A DNA stretch of 64,000 nt from Flavobacterium sp. UBA7663 (GCF_002483315.1 NZ_DLHR01000020.1:73733-137732); one strand, 5' to 3'. Shown: positions 53,290-62,758, counted from the stretch's first letter. Program-made: numbers and translations. Notes: a model not told the origin generated them from the sequence alone.

Positions 53290-54894
53290 AATTTTAACAT
53301 AAAACTGATTGTCATAAATTTGAAAACTCTTTTTGCTGAGTTTTTTCAGTTTAATTTTTTGTTCTTTTAATGTTGGATTTAATCTGATTTTTTTGTCTTC
53401 AAAGCCAATATCAATAGGCATGTTGAAGTCTTCATTTGCATTATCCCAAGAATAATATAAATAGTCTCCTTTAATTTTATAGATAAAAACAGGAACCTGA
53501 TTTGTATATAAATATTGTCTAAATACAGGTGTTAAATTTGTACCAGAAGACTTGTTAAAGTAGTCTATTACGGTATCAGACGTAATAATTTTCTTTTTGA
53601 AAGTTTCCGAATAATCATATACCATTTTCCACCATTTTTCATCATCGCCAATAATGTGTCTTAATGTGTTTAATAATAATGAACCTTTGTAATACATATC
53701 ACCCGAACCTTCATTGTTCACTCCGTATTGTCCAATAATTGGTTTGTCGTTACGTACATTTTTAGCTTGGCCATTAATGTATTTCATAGCATCATCATAG
53801 CCTTTTATACACTCAATAAATACTGTTTCAGAGTATGTTGTAAAGCCTTCATGAATCCACATATCTGCAATATCCATACTAGTAATGCTGTTTCCAAACC
53901 ATTCATGGCCTGTTTCGTGAATCGTAATGTAGTCAAAAAACATACCTACTCCAGTTCCTGATAAATCAAATCCCATATAACCCTTTTTGTACTTATTGCC
54001 ATAAGCAACAGCGCTTTGGTGTTCCATACCTAAATAAGGGGTTTCTACTAATTTGTAGCCATCTTCCCAAAACGGATAGCGACCAAATTTCGACTGAAAA
54101 CACTCCATCATAGGCTTCACTTCCATAAAATGTTCGCGAGCTTTCGCTTCGTTTTCTCTTAACACATAATAATCTAAGTCTAAATCAGGCATTTTATCCT
54201 GAATGTGAACATAATCGGCAATATTTACCGTTATCGTGTAATTATTAATTGGATTTTTAACTTCCCAATCCCAACGCGTGTAACCATTTTTTAAATCTTG
54301 AGAACCTAAAAAGCGTCCGTTTGAAACATTCATTAGACCATTTGGAACTGCTACTTTTATGGAAGCTCCATTATCGGGTTCGTCAGTTTGTGAATCTTTT
54401 ACCGGATACCACAAACTTGCTCCAGTTCCTTGAACTGCAACGGCTATAAAATCTTTACCTGCTTTATCTTTTGAAAACACAAAACCTCCATCCCAAGGTG
54501 CATTTTTGGCAATTCTTGGATTTCCAGAATAGTAAAATTTTAATTTATGATTTGATCTTGAAGCTAACTTTTCTGGAAAATCAATAAAAACGGCATCATT
54601 GTCGCGTTTGTAATTTAATTTTTTAGCATTCCAAACAATTGAATCCACTTTCATATTTTCAAATAAATCTACTTGAATTTTTTGAGTAGGAATTACCACG
54701 TCAAAAGTAATTTCATTGAATCCCTTAATACTTTTTTGTTCAGGATTTATGATAATATTTAAATCATAACGTTTTACATCATACGATGTTCTTTCAATAC
54801 GTAAACCACCTTGAAGTGAATCACGACGGGTAAATTGTGCATTAATTTGTTGGATTCCTAATAATGTGAGGATAACTAAAAAACTGTTTTTCAT
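53275..54894 (-). CDS. M1-family metallopeptidase (secreted)
   Basis: The ATG at 54894 opens the signal peptide MKNSFLVILTLLGIQQINAQ and gives 539 residues; an ATG five codons upstream is the alternative. The exopeptidase motif is YLGMEHQSAVAYG (GMEH in place of GAMEN), and the zinc site is HETGHEWFGNS with the downstream Glu in MWIHEGFTTYSE. It lacks the long C-terminal HEAT-like domain of the other M1 protein at 20739, so the two are different subfamilies. It is probably a periplasmic or secreted aminopeptidase. Confidence 0.92.
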   Translation of the reverse strand: MKNSFLVILTLLGIQQINAQFTRRDSLQGGLRIERTSYDVKRYDLNIIINPEQKSIKGFNEITFDVVIPTQKIQVDLFENMKVDSIVWNAKKLNYKRDNDAVFIDFPEKLASRSNHKLKFYYSGNPRIAKNAPWDGGFVFSKDKAGKDFIAVAVQGTGASLWYPVKDSQTDEPDNGASIKVAVPNGLMNVSNGRFLGSQDLKNGYTRWDWEVKNPINNYTITVNIADYVHIQDKMPDLDLDYYVLRENEAKAREHFMEVKPMMECFQSKFGRYPFWEDGYKLVETPYLGMEHQSAVAYGNKYKKGYMGFDLSGTGVGMFFDYITIHETGHEWFGNSITSMDIADMWIHEGFTTYSETVFIECIKGYDDAMKYINGQAKNVRNDKPIIGQYGVNNEGSGDMYYKGSLLLNTLRHIIGDDEKWWKMVYDYSETFKKKIITSDTVIDYFNKSSGTNLTPVFRQYLYTNQVPVFIYKIKGDYLYYSWDNANEDFNMPIDIGFEDKKIRLNPTLKEQKIKLKKLSKKSFQIYDNQFYVKIKEDN

Positions 54895-54961
54895 GGGTGT
54901 TGATTTCAAAATCTAAATATAAGAGTTTGAATTGGAAAAAATGTTACAAAAAGATCAAATT

Positions 54962-56629
54962 TTAAAATTCTGAAGGTACAGTAATAGTAAGTTTTTCTTT
55001 TGTAATTGGGTGTATAAAAGTCAAACTTTCCGCATGTAAATGTAATCTATTGGCTTTTGAACCATACAAGTCATCGCCAAGAATAGGAGTTTTTAAACCC
55101 AATTCATGTGATGCATGCACTCGTAATTGATGAGTTCTCCCAGTAATAGGATAGAAGTATACTAAAGTTTGGTTATTTCTGACTTCAATTTTTTTCCATT
55201 TCGTTTGTGCTGGTTTTCCATGTTCGTAACAAACCAATTGTCTAGGTCGGTCGTCCAAATCTACTCGAAGCGGTAAATCAATAAAGCCTTCGTTTTCTTC
55301 TAAAATTCCATCTAATAAAGCAATGTATCGTTTTTTAATAGTTCTTTTAATAAATTGACTTTGCAATTTTACATAGGTTTCTTCGTCTTTTGCAATTAAC
55401 ATCAAACCTGAAGTCGACATGTCTAATCGATGCACAATTAATGGTCCGGTTGCATTTGGATACAATTCTTTCACTCTTTGGTAAACAGAATCCGATATGA
55501 TTTTTCCAGGAACTGATAAAAATTCAGCTGGTTTGTTTATTACTGCTAATACTTTATCTTCAAAAACTATTTCTATGTCTTTTCCTTCCGCTGGATTTTC
55601 CTGAAACGGATTTGCTTCTATATCCAAGCCTTTTAACATGTGAGACATTAATATTGGTTCACATTTACTTTTACAAGCCGGATAAAATTGTTTATGTTTT
55701 CTAATTTCTGATTTTGGCGATTGTCCCCACCAAAATTCAGCCATAGCAATGGGGTTTAAATTATGTTCGAAAGCGTAATGTAATAACTTGGGAGCAGCAC
55801 ATTCTCCAGCTCCAGCAGGCGGATTATTGTTGAAGATTTCTCCAATGCTTTTCCGTTCGCCAAATTGATTCAAAAACGAATATTCGGCAAAAAGTTTTTG
55901 TTGTAATGCACCCGATTTTTGTCGGCGTTCTTCTTTTAATTGATTTATTTCATCTAAAAGTAAATTGACTTCTTTTTGTGCCTTTTCGATTTGAAAATTC
56001 CAATATTTGGTCATCTTTTTGAGTAAAATGCTTTCTTTTTTGCTTTCTTCCGAAAGTTCGAATTCTAATTGTTCAATTTCAGATGAAGATAAATTGGTGA
56101 ATGAAATTCGTTTTTCATCGCGTTCTAATTTTAATCTTTTGATTTTATCCTTTTGATTTTGAATATCGGTTAAAGCTTCTATTTTAGTAACATCTAATTG
56201 ATTTTTTTTGCTTTGAAGTTCGTCTGAATTTTCTAAAATTCCGATTTGACGATTGATAGCATTTAAAACTTCTTCTTCTTTTCTGAAAAAACCATCTTCG
56301 TGTAACATATCAAAAATCGTTGGAACAAAATAGGAATGATGATTCACACCAGCCAATTTCCCAGAGAAAGCCCATAAATAGCCTAATTCTCCTTCTTCAT
56401 TTTGACAAACTAAAATCCCAAACATTTTTCCAATTACTAAACCTTCTTGATTTTCTTTCAATCCGAAATTATGTTCAAAATCAGTTTGTGTTTCTAAATA
56501 CGCTTGCAATTCAGTTGAAGCAATGATGCTCAATTCATGCGGTTCGTAATAAAATGGAAATGTAAATTTTTCGGGTAAAGAAATACCTGAAATATTGGTT
56601 TTGAAGGGTTGGATTAATGATTTTGACAT
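54962..56629 (-). CDS. RluA-family pseudouridine synthase with long N-terminal extension
   Basis: The C-terminal 220 residues (about 340-555) are a RluA-type catalytic domain. It has the active-site motif HRLDMSTSGLMLIAKD with its essential aspartate, TQFIKRTIKKRY-like and RTHQLRVH segments. The N-terminal 340 residues are unusual: a coiled-coil (about 145-245) and a compact region with NNPPAGAGECAAPKLLHYA and YPACKSKCEPIL. The cysteines could bind metal. Long RluA proteins of this sort occur in several phyla. It isomerises uridine in rRNA or tRNA; which site is unknown. Confidence 0.9.
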   Translation of the reverse strand: MSKSLIQPFKTNISGISLPEKFTFPFYYEPHELSIIASTELQAYLETQTDFEHNFGLKENQEGLVIGKMFGILVCQNEEGELGYLWAFSGKLAGVNHHSYFVPTIFDMLHEDGFFRKEEEVLNAINRQIGILENSDELQSKKNQLDVTKIEALTDIQNQKDKIKRLKLERDEKRISFTNLSSSEIEQLEFELSEESKKESILLKKMTKYWNFQIEKAQKEVNLLLDEINQLKEERRQKSGALQQKLFAEYSFLNQFGERKSIGEIFNNNPPAGAGECAAPKLLHYAFEHNLNPIAMAEFWWGQSPKSEIRKHKQFYPACKSKCEPILMSHMLKGLDIEANPFQENPAEGKDIEIVFEDKVLAVINKPAEFLSVPGKIISDSVYQRVKELYPNATGPLIVHRLDMSTSGLMLIAKDEETYVKLQSQFIKRTIKKRYIALLDGILEENEGFIDLPLRVDLDDRPRQLVCYEHGKPAQTKWKKIEVRNNQTLVYFYPITGRTHQLRVHASHELGLKTPILGDDLYGSKANRLHLHAESLTFIHPITKEKLTITVPSEF

Positions 56630-56685
56630 GATGCAAAGATAAAGTAATTGAAATAATATTTATCTTTGTGTAAATCAGTTTACTC

Positions 56686-56922
56686 ATGAATATCGAAACA
56701 CACAGAAAAAGCATCATTCATAGGATTTTGGATGTCCAAAATGAAGTTGTTTTGGATAAAATTGACCAACTTTTAAATGAAGAAGGTTATATATATGATG
56801 TAACAGGAAAGTTGTTATCTGTTTCAGATTATAAGCAAGAAATTGAGGCTATTCTTAAAGTTTCAGAAGAAAATGATGTGTATAATTCCGAAGCAATAAG
56901 AAATAAGATTTTTAAGAAATGA
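56686..56922 (+). CDS. Antitoxin-like component of a toxin-antitoxin pair
   Basis: The 78-residue acidic protein has no recognised domain by eye, but is placed directly before a ParE/RelE-type gene whose start it overlaps by 4 bases (ATGA). It is helical and carries charged segments (NEVVLDKIDQLLNEEGYIYD), like antitoxins whose C-terminus wraps the toxin. The role is inferred from position, size and overlap. Confidence 0.7.
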   Translation: MNIETHRKSIIHRILDVQNEVVLDKIDQLLNEEGYIYDVTGKLLSVSDYKQEIEAILKVSEENDVYNSEAIRNKIFKK

Positions 56923-57197
56923 AATCTGTTGTTTGGTCAAAAGCTTCTTTAGATTCCCTCGAAAGAATTCATAATTTTATTTTTAAAAATAGTCCTCAAA
57001 ATGCCGAAATGGTAGTTGATACTTTGTTAAATTTAGGAGACGATTTAGCAAAGTTTCCAGAAAGAAATCCTAGAGAACCTTTATTTAATGACGATACAAT
57101 TCGATATTTTCCAAAATGGAATTTTAAAATTGTATATCGTATAGAAGAAAATAGAATTTTGATTATCAATATTTATTCTGCCAAGATGAATTGGTAA
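56919..57197 (+). CDS. RelE/ParE-superfamily toxin
   Basis: The 92-residue protein matches the ParE/RelE fold: SKASLDSLERIHNFIFKNSP near the start (helix of the toxin), the middle DLAKFPERNPREPLF, then IRYFPKWNFKIVYRIEENRI and the last strand ILIINIYSAKMNW. RelE-type members cut mRNA on the ribosome and ParE-type members poison gyrase; which applies here cannot be told. The start overlaps the antitoxin stop by 4 bases. A palindromic repeat follows the gene. Confidence 0.82.
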   Translation: MKSVVWSKASLDSLERIHNFIFKNSPQNAEMVVDTLLNLGDDLAKFPERNPREPLFNDDTIRYFPKWNFKIVYRIEENRILIINIYSAKMNW

Positions 57198-57204
57198 TAA
57201 AAAA

Positions 57205-57252
57205 GAATTTCACGAATTAACACTGATTTATTTGTGCAAATTCGTGAAATTC
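57205..57252. repeat. Perfect 14-bp inverted repeat (AATTCGTGAAATTC type)
   Basis: GAATTTCACGAATT (57205-57218) and its complement (57239-57252) flank a 20-base loop. It fills the gap between the convergent toxin and carboxylase genes and could end both transcripts. The word resembles the CGCAGATTCGCAG pair at 14018-14122 in design. Confidence 0.75.
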
Positions 57253-57262
57253 ATATTATAAA

Positions 57263-58891
57263 TTAAACTTGAATCACGCCTAAATTAAATTGCTTCTCAA
57301 TAGGAGCGTGGTTAGCCGCTTCAATTCCCATAGAAATCCAATTTCTAGTTTCTAATGGATCAATAATGGCATCTGTCCACAAACGAGAAGCTGCGTAATA
57401 TGGCGAAACTTGTTCGTCGTATCTAGCTTTAATCTTATCAAACAATTCTTTTTCTTTTACTTCATCAATAACTTCGCCTTTTGCTTTTAAAGAAGAAGCT
57501 TCAATTTGTGCTAATACTTTCGCAGCTTGCGTTCCACCCATAACGGCTAATTCAGCACTTGGCCAAGCGAAAATTAATCTTGGATCATAAGCTTTTCCAC
57601 ACATGGCATAATTTCCTGCTCCGTATGAATTTCCAACGATTACAGTGAATTTTGGCACAACCGAATTTGCCATCGCATTTACCATTTTAGCACCATCTTT
57701 GATAATTCCTCCATGTTCTGATTTGGATCCTACCATAAATCCGGTAACATCTTGCACAAATACTAATGGAATTTTCTTTTGGTTACAATTCGCAATAAAA
57801 CGTGTGGCTTTGTCAGCAGAATCGGAATAAATGGCTCCACCAAATTGCATTTCGCCTTTAGCATTTTTTACAATTTTTCGTTGATTTGCGACAATTCCAA
57901 CTGCCCAACCATCGATACGAGCGTAAGCTGTAATTAAGGTTTTACCATAATCGCCTTTATATTCGTCAAATTCTGAATTATCTACCAAACGTTTGATGAT
58001 TTCATACATATCGTATTGGTCAGCTCTCGATTTTGGTAAAATTCCATAAATATCTTTGGGTTCTAAAGCTGGTTTTTCGGCTTTCACACGATTGTATCCT
58101 GCTTTATCGAAATCGCCAATTTTGCCTACGATACTTTTAATTCTATTTAAAGCATCTTTATCATCTTTAGCCTTATAATCCGTCACACCCGAAATTTCAC
58201 AATGAGTTGTTGCGCCTCCAAGAGTTTCGTTATCAATAGTTTCTCCAATAGCGGCTTTTACTAAATAACTTCCAGCTAAGAAAATACTTCCAGTTTTATC
58301 TACAATCATGGCTTCATCGCTCATAATTGGTAAATAAGCACCACCCGCAACGCAACTTCCCATTACAGCGGCAATTTGGGTAATTCCCATACTGCTCATA
58401 ATCGCATTATTTCTAAAAATACGACCAAAATGTTCTTTATCAGGAAAAATTTCGTCTTGCATTGGTAAATAAACACCAGCCGAATCCACTAAATAAATAA
58501 TTGGTAAACGGTTTTCCATGGCAATTTCTTGTGCACGAAGATTCTTTTTTCCTGTAATTGGAAACCAAGCACCTGCTTTTACAGTAGCATCATTAGCTAC
58601 AACAATACATTGTTTTCCAGAAATAAATCCGATTTTTACAACAACTCCTCCAGAAGGACAACCGCCGTGTTCTTTATACATACCATCTCCAACAAAAGCA
58701 CCAATTTCAATGCTTTTTGCTTTTTCATCTAAAAGATAATCGATGCGTTCACGTGCTGTCATTTTGCCTTCAGCATGTAATTTTTCGATACGTTTTGGTC
58801 CGCCACCTAATTTAACTTGAGCAAATCTGTTTTTTAAATCGGAAAGTAAAAGTTTGTTATGATCTTCGTTTTTATTGAAATTAATGTCCAT
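57263..58891 (-). CDS. Acyl-CoA carboxylase carboxyltransferase (beta) subunit
   Basis: The 542-residue biotin-dependent carboxyltransferase has two crotonase-like halves: GGGPKRIEKLHAEGKMTARERIDYLL near the start, DSAGVYLPMQDEIFPDKEHF, the oxyanion loop GSCVAGGAYLPIMSDE, and FVQDVTGFMVGSKSEHGGI with YGAGNYAMCGKAYDPRLIF in the second half. It is most like the methylcrotonyl-CoA type used in leucine breakdown, or geranyl/acetyl-type relatives. The biotin-carboxylase alpha subunit is not in this window. It is monocistronic here. Confidence 0.9.
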   Translation of the reverse strand: MDINFNKNEDHNKLLLSDLKNRFAQVKLGGGPKRIEKLHAEGKMTARERIDYLLDEKAKSIEIGAFVGDGMYKEHGGCPSGGVVVKIGFISGKQCIVVANDATVKAGAWFPITGKKNLRAQEIAMENRLPIIYLVDSAGVYLPMQDEIFPDKEHFGRIFRNNAIMSSMGITQIAAVMGSCVAGGAYLPIMSDEAMIVDKTGSIFLAGSYLVKAAIGETIDNETLGGATTHCEISGVTDYKAKDDKDALNRIKSIVGKIGDFDKAGYNRVKAEKPALEPKDIYGILPKSRADQYDMYEIIKRLVDNSEFDEYKGDYGKTLITAYARIDGWAVGIVANQRKIVKNAKGEMQFGGAIYSDSADKATRFIANCNQKKIPLVFVQDVTGFMVGSKSEHGGIIKDGAKMVNAMANSVVPKFTVIVGNSYGAGNYAMCGKAYDPRLIFAWPSAELAVMGGTQAAKVLAQIEASSLKAKGEVIDEVKEKELFDKIKARYDEQVSPYYAASRLWTDAIIDPLETRNWISMGIEAANHAPIEKQFNLGVIQV

Positions 58892-58989
58892 TTGGGTTTT
58901 GTTGTTTTATTGGTTGGCTAAAATACGAAATCCATCTGAAAAATAAATTCTTTAGATGGATTTCAAATAAATTTAACTAATGTTAATTT

Positions 58990-59394
58990 TTATTGTTGTG
59001 AATTAGTATCTCTAGCTTGACTATCTCTTGTGTTTTTTTGTACAGTAATGGCTCCAAAAATGGATAGCAAAAACGAAAAAGCATAGAACCCTTTTTCACT
59101 TGGGAGTAAAGTAGCATTCCATAAGCCTACAATTAGTAAAACAATTGATAATATGGTGGCAAACCAGCAAATTCCATAGTATAAATCGGTTACAGGAATG
59201 TTTTCTAACCGGTCTCTAACACTTTTTTGTAAAGAAACCACAGCGAAAAGTCCGAACATTAAAACTGTGAAGTAATATCCTTTTTCATTTAACAGCATAT
59301 CAGCTCTGAATAATCCGATTAAATAACCAATCATTCCAGTTCCTAATGCAATCCAAGATGCAGCAATAAAAGCCGCAGAAGGTTTTTGATACAT
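58990..59394 (-). CDS. YiaA/YiaB-family inner membrane protein
   Basis: The 134-residue protein has four membrane helices in two similar halves (about 8-27, 39-56, 68-89 and 97-116). The halves contain ASWIALGTGMIGYLIGLFRA and FATILSIVLLIVGLWNATLL, each followed by a KGYYFTV- or KGFYAFS-like motif. This fits the duplicated YiaA/YiaB family. No function is known. It lies 28 bases before lpxD on the same strand and might be in its operon. Confidence 0.82.
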   Translation of the reverse strand: MYQKPSAAFIAASWIALGTGMIGYLIGLFRADMLLNEKGYYFTVLMFGLFAVVSLQKSVRDRLENIPVTDLYYGICWFATILSIVLLIVGLWNATLLPSEKGFYAFSFLLSIFGAITVQKNTRDSQARDTNSQQ

Positions 59395-59421
59395 AGATTT
59401 AAATTTATAGTTGTTGTAATT

Positions 59422-60420
59422 TTATTTTTTAGAATCGTTTACCATTCTTTTTAAAATTGCCCATTGTCTTAATGCGTCTTTAGCATCAATTGCAGGGTAT
59501 CCTAACATTGTCTTACCTGCTTCAACATCGGCAGCAACACCAGAACCAGCGCCAATAATTGCGCCATCTCCAATAGTTGTGTGGTCTTTGATAGAAGCAC
59601 TTCCGCCAATGATAACGCCATTTCCAAGTGTTACCGAACCTGCTAATCCACTGTTTCCTGCCATAATACAGAACATTCCTAATTTAGAATTATGTCCAAT
59701 TTGAACCAAATTATCAATTTTACATCCATCACCTAAAATAGTTGAACTGAATTTGCCTCTATCTACAGATGAGTTGGCACCGATTTCTACATTATTTCCA
59801 ATAATTACATTTCCAATTTGCGGAATTTTCACCAATCCTTTTTCAGGATCAGGACGGAAACCAAAACCATCTGCCCCAATAGTTGCATTAGGATGAATAA
59901 TACAATCATTTCCAATATGACAACGCTCTCTTACTACAGCGCCAGACCAAATTGTTGTGTTTTTACCAATAGTACATTCGTCTAAAATCGTAACATTTGG
60001 ATACAGAGCAGTATTTTCTTCTATGGTTACATTTGGACCAACATAACAATTTGCACCAATTTTTACATTGTTACCAATTTTTGCAGTTTCGTCAATGGTA
60101 GCGGTTGAATGAATATTTGTTTTGAAAACGGGTGGAGGAGGAGCAAAAAGCGTTAAAACTTGCGACATGGCTAAATCGGCATTTTTTACTTTAATGAACG
60201 CTCTGTTTTCTCCCGGTTCGATTGAAATGTCTTCATTTACAACAGCAACACATGCTTTTGAAGTGGCCCAGAATTTTTCATATTTTTTGTTTCCAATGAA
60301 CGAAATTTCAGTTTCATTAGCTACTTCTAATTGTTCAGGTGCAGTAATTTTTGTTGTTATTGAACCCACGATTGTTCCTTTTAGAACTTCGTTGATTTCT
60401 TCGATTGTAAATTGTTTCAT
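59422..60420 (-). CDS. lpxD: UDP-3-O-acylglucosamine N-acyltransferase LpxD
   Basis: The 332-residue protein has an N-terminal uridine-binding domain (about 1-95, FIGNKKYEKFWATSKACVAV) and a long left-handed beta helix of hexapeptide repeats (about 100-300, e.g. IGNNVKIGANCYVGPNVTI). The catalytic histidine lies in IDNLVQIGHNSKLG. LpxD adds the N-linked hydroxyacyl chain in lipid A synthesis, in the cytoplasm. Length agrees with the family. Some flavobacteria have two LpxD-like genes, so this may be one of a pair. Confidence 0.92.
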   Translation of the reverse strand: MKQFTIEEINEVLKGTIVGSITTKITAPEQLEVANETEISFIGNKKYEKFWATSKACVAVVNEDISIEPGENRAFIKVKNADLAMSQVLTLFAPPPPVFKTNIHSTATIDETAKIGNNVKIGANCYVGPNVTIEENTALYPNVTILDECTIGKNTTIWSGAVVRERCHIGNDCIIHPNATIGADGFGFRPDPEKGLVKIPQIGNVIIGNNVEIGANSSVDRGKFSSTILGDGCKIDNLVQIGHNSKLGMFCIMAGNSGLAGSVTLGNGVIIGGSASIKDHTTIGDGAIIGAGSGVAADVEAGKTMLGYPAIDAKDALRQWAILKRMVNDSKK

Positions 60421-60486
60421 TTTTAAGTTTGATTGGTAAATTTTGTCTAAAATATAAAAAGATTTTAGTTTTTTTAAATATTGTAT

Positions 60487-60523
60487 AAAAAAATCCGAAT
60501 TTCAATAACTGAAATTCGGATTT
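60487..60523 (-). terminator. Terminator between prfB and lpxD
   Basis: Fourteen-bp arms AAATCCGAATTTCA (60491-60504) and complement (60510-60523) with a 5-base loop, then a minus-strand T-tract. It ends the prfB transcript before lpxD. Confidence 0.88.
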
Positions 60524-60544
60524 ATAAGATTTGATTTATCTGAA

Positions 60545-61640
60545 TTATTCCTCTTTTTGTCCCATCATCATTAAATAGGCTTTTAAGAAATTATCGATTT
60601 CTCCATTCATAATACCTTCAACATCACTCGATTCATAGCCCGAGCGAACGTCTTTAACTAATTTATATGGATGCATTACATAATTTCGAATTTGCGAACC
60701 CCATTCAATTTTCATTTTTCCAGCTTCGATGTCACTTCGTTGCGCTTGTTGTTTTTTAAGCTCAATTTCATACAACTGCGATTTCAACATTTGCATCGCA
60801 CGTTGACGGTTATCTTGTTGCGAACGCGTCTCCGAACATTGAATTTGAATTCCGGTTGGTTTGTGGAACAATTGTACTTTGGTTTCTACCTTATTTACAT
60901 TTTGCCCACCAGCACCACTCGAACGAGAAGTAATGATTTCAATATCAGCAGGATTGATTTCAATCTCGATAGAATCATCCACCAAAGGATACACATAAAC
61001 CGAAGCAAATGAAGTATGACGTTTCGCATTACTATCAAAAGGAGAAATTCGCACCAAACGATGCACACCGTTTTCACCTTTTAAATAACCAAAAGCAAAA
61101 TCGCCTTCAAATTCTAACGTTACGGTTTTAATTCCCGCAACATCACCTTCTTGAAAGTTCAATTCTCTGATTTTGTAGCCTTGTTTTTCGCCCCACATTA
61201 AATACATTCGCATTAGCATAGAAGCCCAATCACAACTTTCGGTTCCACCAGCACCAGCCGTAATTTGCAATACAGCACTCATGCTATCTCCTTCATCGGA
61301 AAGCATGTTTCTAAATTCTAAATCTTCAATATGATTTAAAGTGTGTTGGTAAAGCGTTTCAACTTCTTCTTCTGTGACATCTCCTTCTTTGAAGAAATCC
61401 ATCATAATTTGAAGTTCTTCAGAGAATTCTAATCCTTTGTTATAATCTTCCACCCATTTCTTTTTCGTACGTAGGTTTCGGATGATAATTTCGGCTTCTT
61501 TGGCGTTGTTCCAAAAATCGGGAGCGAAGGTTTTTTCTTCCTCGTTAGTTATTTCAATCGTTTTGGCATCAATGTCAAAGATACCTCCTTAACGCACCAA
61601 GGCGATCAATAATATCTCTGACTTGTTCTGTATTTATCAT
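60545..61640 (-). CDS. prfB: Peptide chain release factor 2, made by programmed +1 frameshift
   Basis: The coding sequence is two frames: ATG at 61640 through codon 21 (Leu, CTT, ending 61578), then, skipping base 61577, GAC at 61576 to the stop at 60545. This gives a 364-residue product, the usual RF2 length. The zero frame ends at the TGA at 61577-61575. The stop-codon recognition tripeptide SPF is in RISPFDSNAKRHTSF, and the catalytic GGQ in SSGAGGQNVNKVETK. RF2 reads UGA and UAA and releases the peptide. Reading the plain ORF alone would start at 61453 and lose the N-terminus. Confidence 0.95.
61574..61589 (-). promoter_or_regulatory. prfB +1 frameshift site
   Basis: The mRNA reads AGG AGG UAU CUU UGA C. 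It holds the Shine-Dalgarno-like AGGAGG just before the slippery CUU and the in-frame UGA followed by C, a weak termination context. When RF2 is scarce the ribosome shifts +1 at CUU, so RF2 controls its own synthesis. The arrangement is that of the classical E. coli site. Confidence 0.93.
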
Positions 61641-61687
61641 AAATATTGTAGTTTTACAGAACAAAAATAGCTATTCTTTTTTATTCT

Positions 61688-62713
61688 ATGGAAATAAATT
61701 TAGTAAGTGATACCGTAACGAAGCCTTCTGTTGAGATGTTAAACGCCATGTTTAATGCTAAAGTAGGCGATGATGTATATAAACAAGACCCAACAGTCAA
61801 TGAGTTAGAAGAAACTTTGGCCGATTTGTTTGGGATGGAAGCCGCTTTGTTTTTTCCTTCGGGAACTATGGCAAATCAGACAGCGATTAAGTTACATACA
61901 CAACCAGGCGAACAAGTAATTTGCGATAAATACTCGCACATTTATCATTATGAAGGTGGTGGCGCATCATTTAATAGTGGGGTTTCATGTTGTTTGGTTG
62001 ATGGAAATCGCGGTAAGATTACGGCTGATTTGGTTAAAAACGGAATCAATGATCCAGAATTTTATCATGCGCCTTTAACTTCGTTAGTAAGTATTGAAAA
62101 TACAACCAATAAAGGTGGTGGTGCTTGTTACGACTTACAACCTTTGCAAGAAATTAAGCAAGTTTGCATCGACCATAATTTGAAGTACCATTTAGATGGT
62201 GCGCGTTTGTGGAATGCTTTGGTAGCAAAAAAGCAACATCCGAAGCAGTTTGGTGAATTGTTTAACACGATTTCAGTTTGTTTATCAAAAGGATTGGGTG
62301 CGCCAGTAGGTTCGGTTTTATTAGGAAGCAAAGAAGATATGCATCGGGCTTTGCGTATTAGAAAGATTTTTGGTGGCAATATGCGTCAATCTGGATATTT
62401 GGCTGCCGCTGGATTGTTTGCGTTGCAAAATAACATCAGTCGTTTAGAAATTGACCACAGAAGAGCCAAAGAATTAGGCAGTTTATTAGAAAAAATGCCT
62501 TGGGTTGCCAATGTGGAACCCGTGGAAACCAATATTTTGATTTTTGGCTTACAACCTTCTGTGGATGAAAAGCTTTTCATGGAAAAATTGAAACAAAAAG
62601 GGATTGCGATTAGTTCTATGGGACATGGAAAGCTAAGAATTGTAACGCATTTGGATTATAAAGAAGTGATGCATGAATATGTAATGGAAGTTTTTTCTAA
62701 ATTGTCTTTTTAA
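61688..62713 (+). CDS. Low-specificity L-threonine aldolase (GLY1/LtaE family)
   Basis: The 341-residue PLP enzyme has the family start NLVSDTVTKPSVEML and GDDVYKQDPTVNELEE, then ALFFPSGTMANQTAI and the PLP-contacting DGARLWNA. The lysine that holds PLP is in SVCLSKGLGAPVGS (about residue 204). It splits threonine or allothreonine to glycine and acetaldehyde in the cytoplasm. It is divergent from prfB, with 47 bases between. Confidence 0.92.
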   Translation: MEINLVSDTVTKPSVEMLNAMFNAKVGDDVYKQDPTVNELEETLADLFGMEAALFFPSGTMANQTAIKLHTQPGEQVICDKYSHIYHYEGGGASFNSGVSCCLVDGNRGKITADLVKNGINDPEFYHAPLTSLVSIENTTNKGGGACYDLQPLQEIKQVCIDHNLKYHLDGARLWNALVAKKQHPKQFGELFNTISVCLSKGLGAPVGSVLLGSKEDMHRALRIRKIFGGNMRQSGYLAAAGLFALQNNISRLEIDHRRAKELGSLLEKMPWVANVEPVETNILIFGLQPSVDEKLFMEKLKQKGIAISSMGHGKLRIVTHLDYKEVMHEYVMEVFSKLSF

Positions 62714-62758
62714 TTTTTTGGAACACAGATTTAAGAAATTGAAATAATTTGTAAAATT

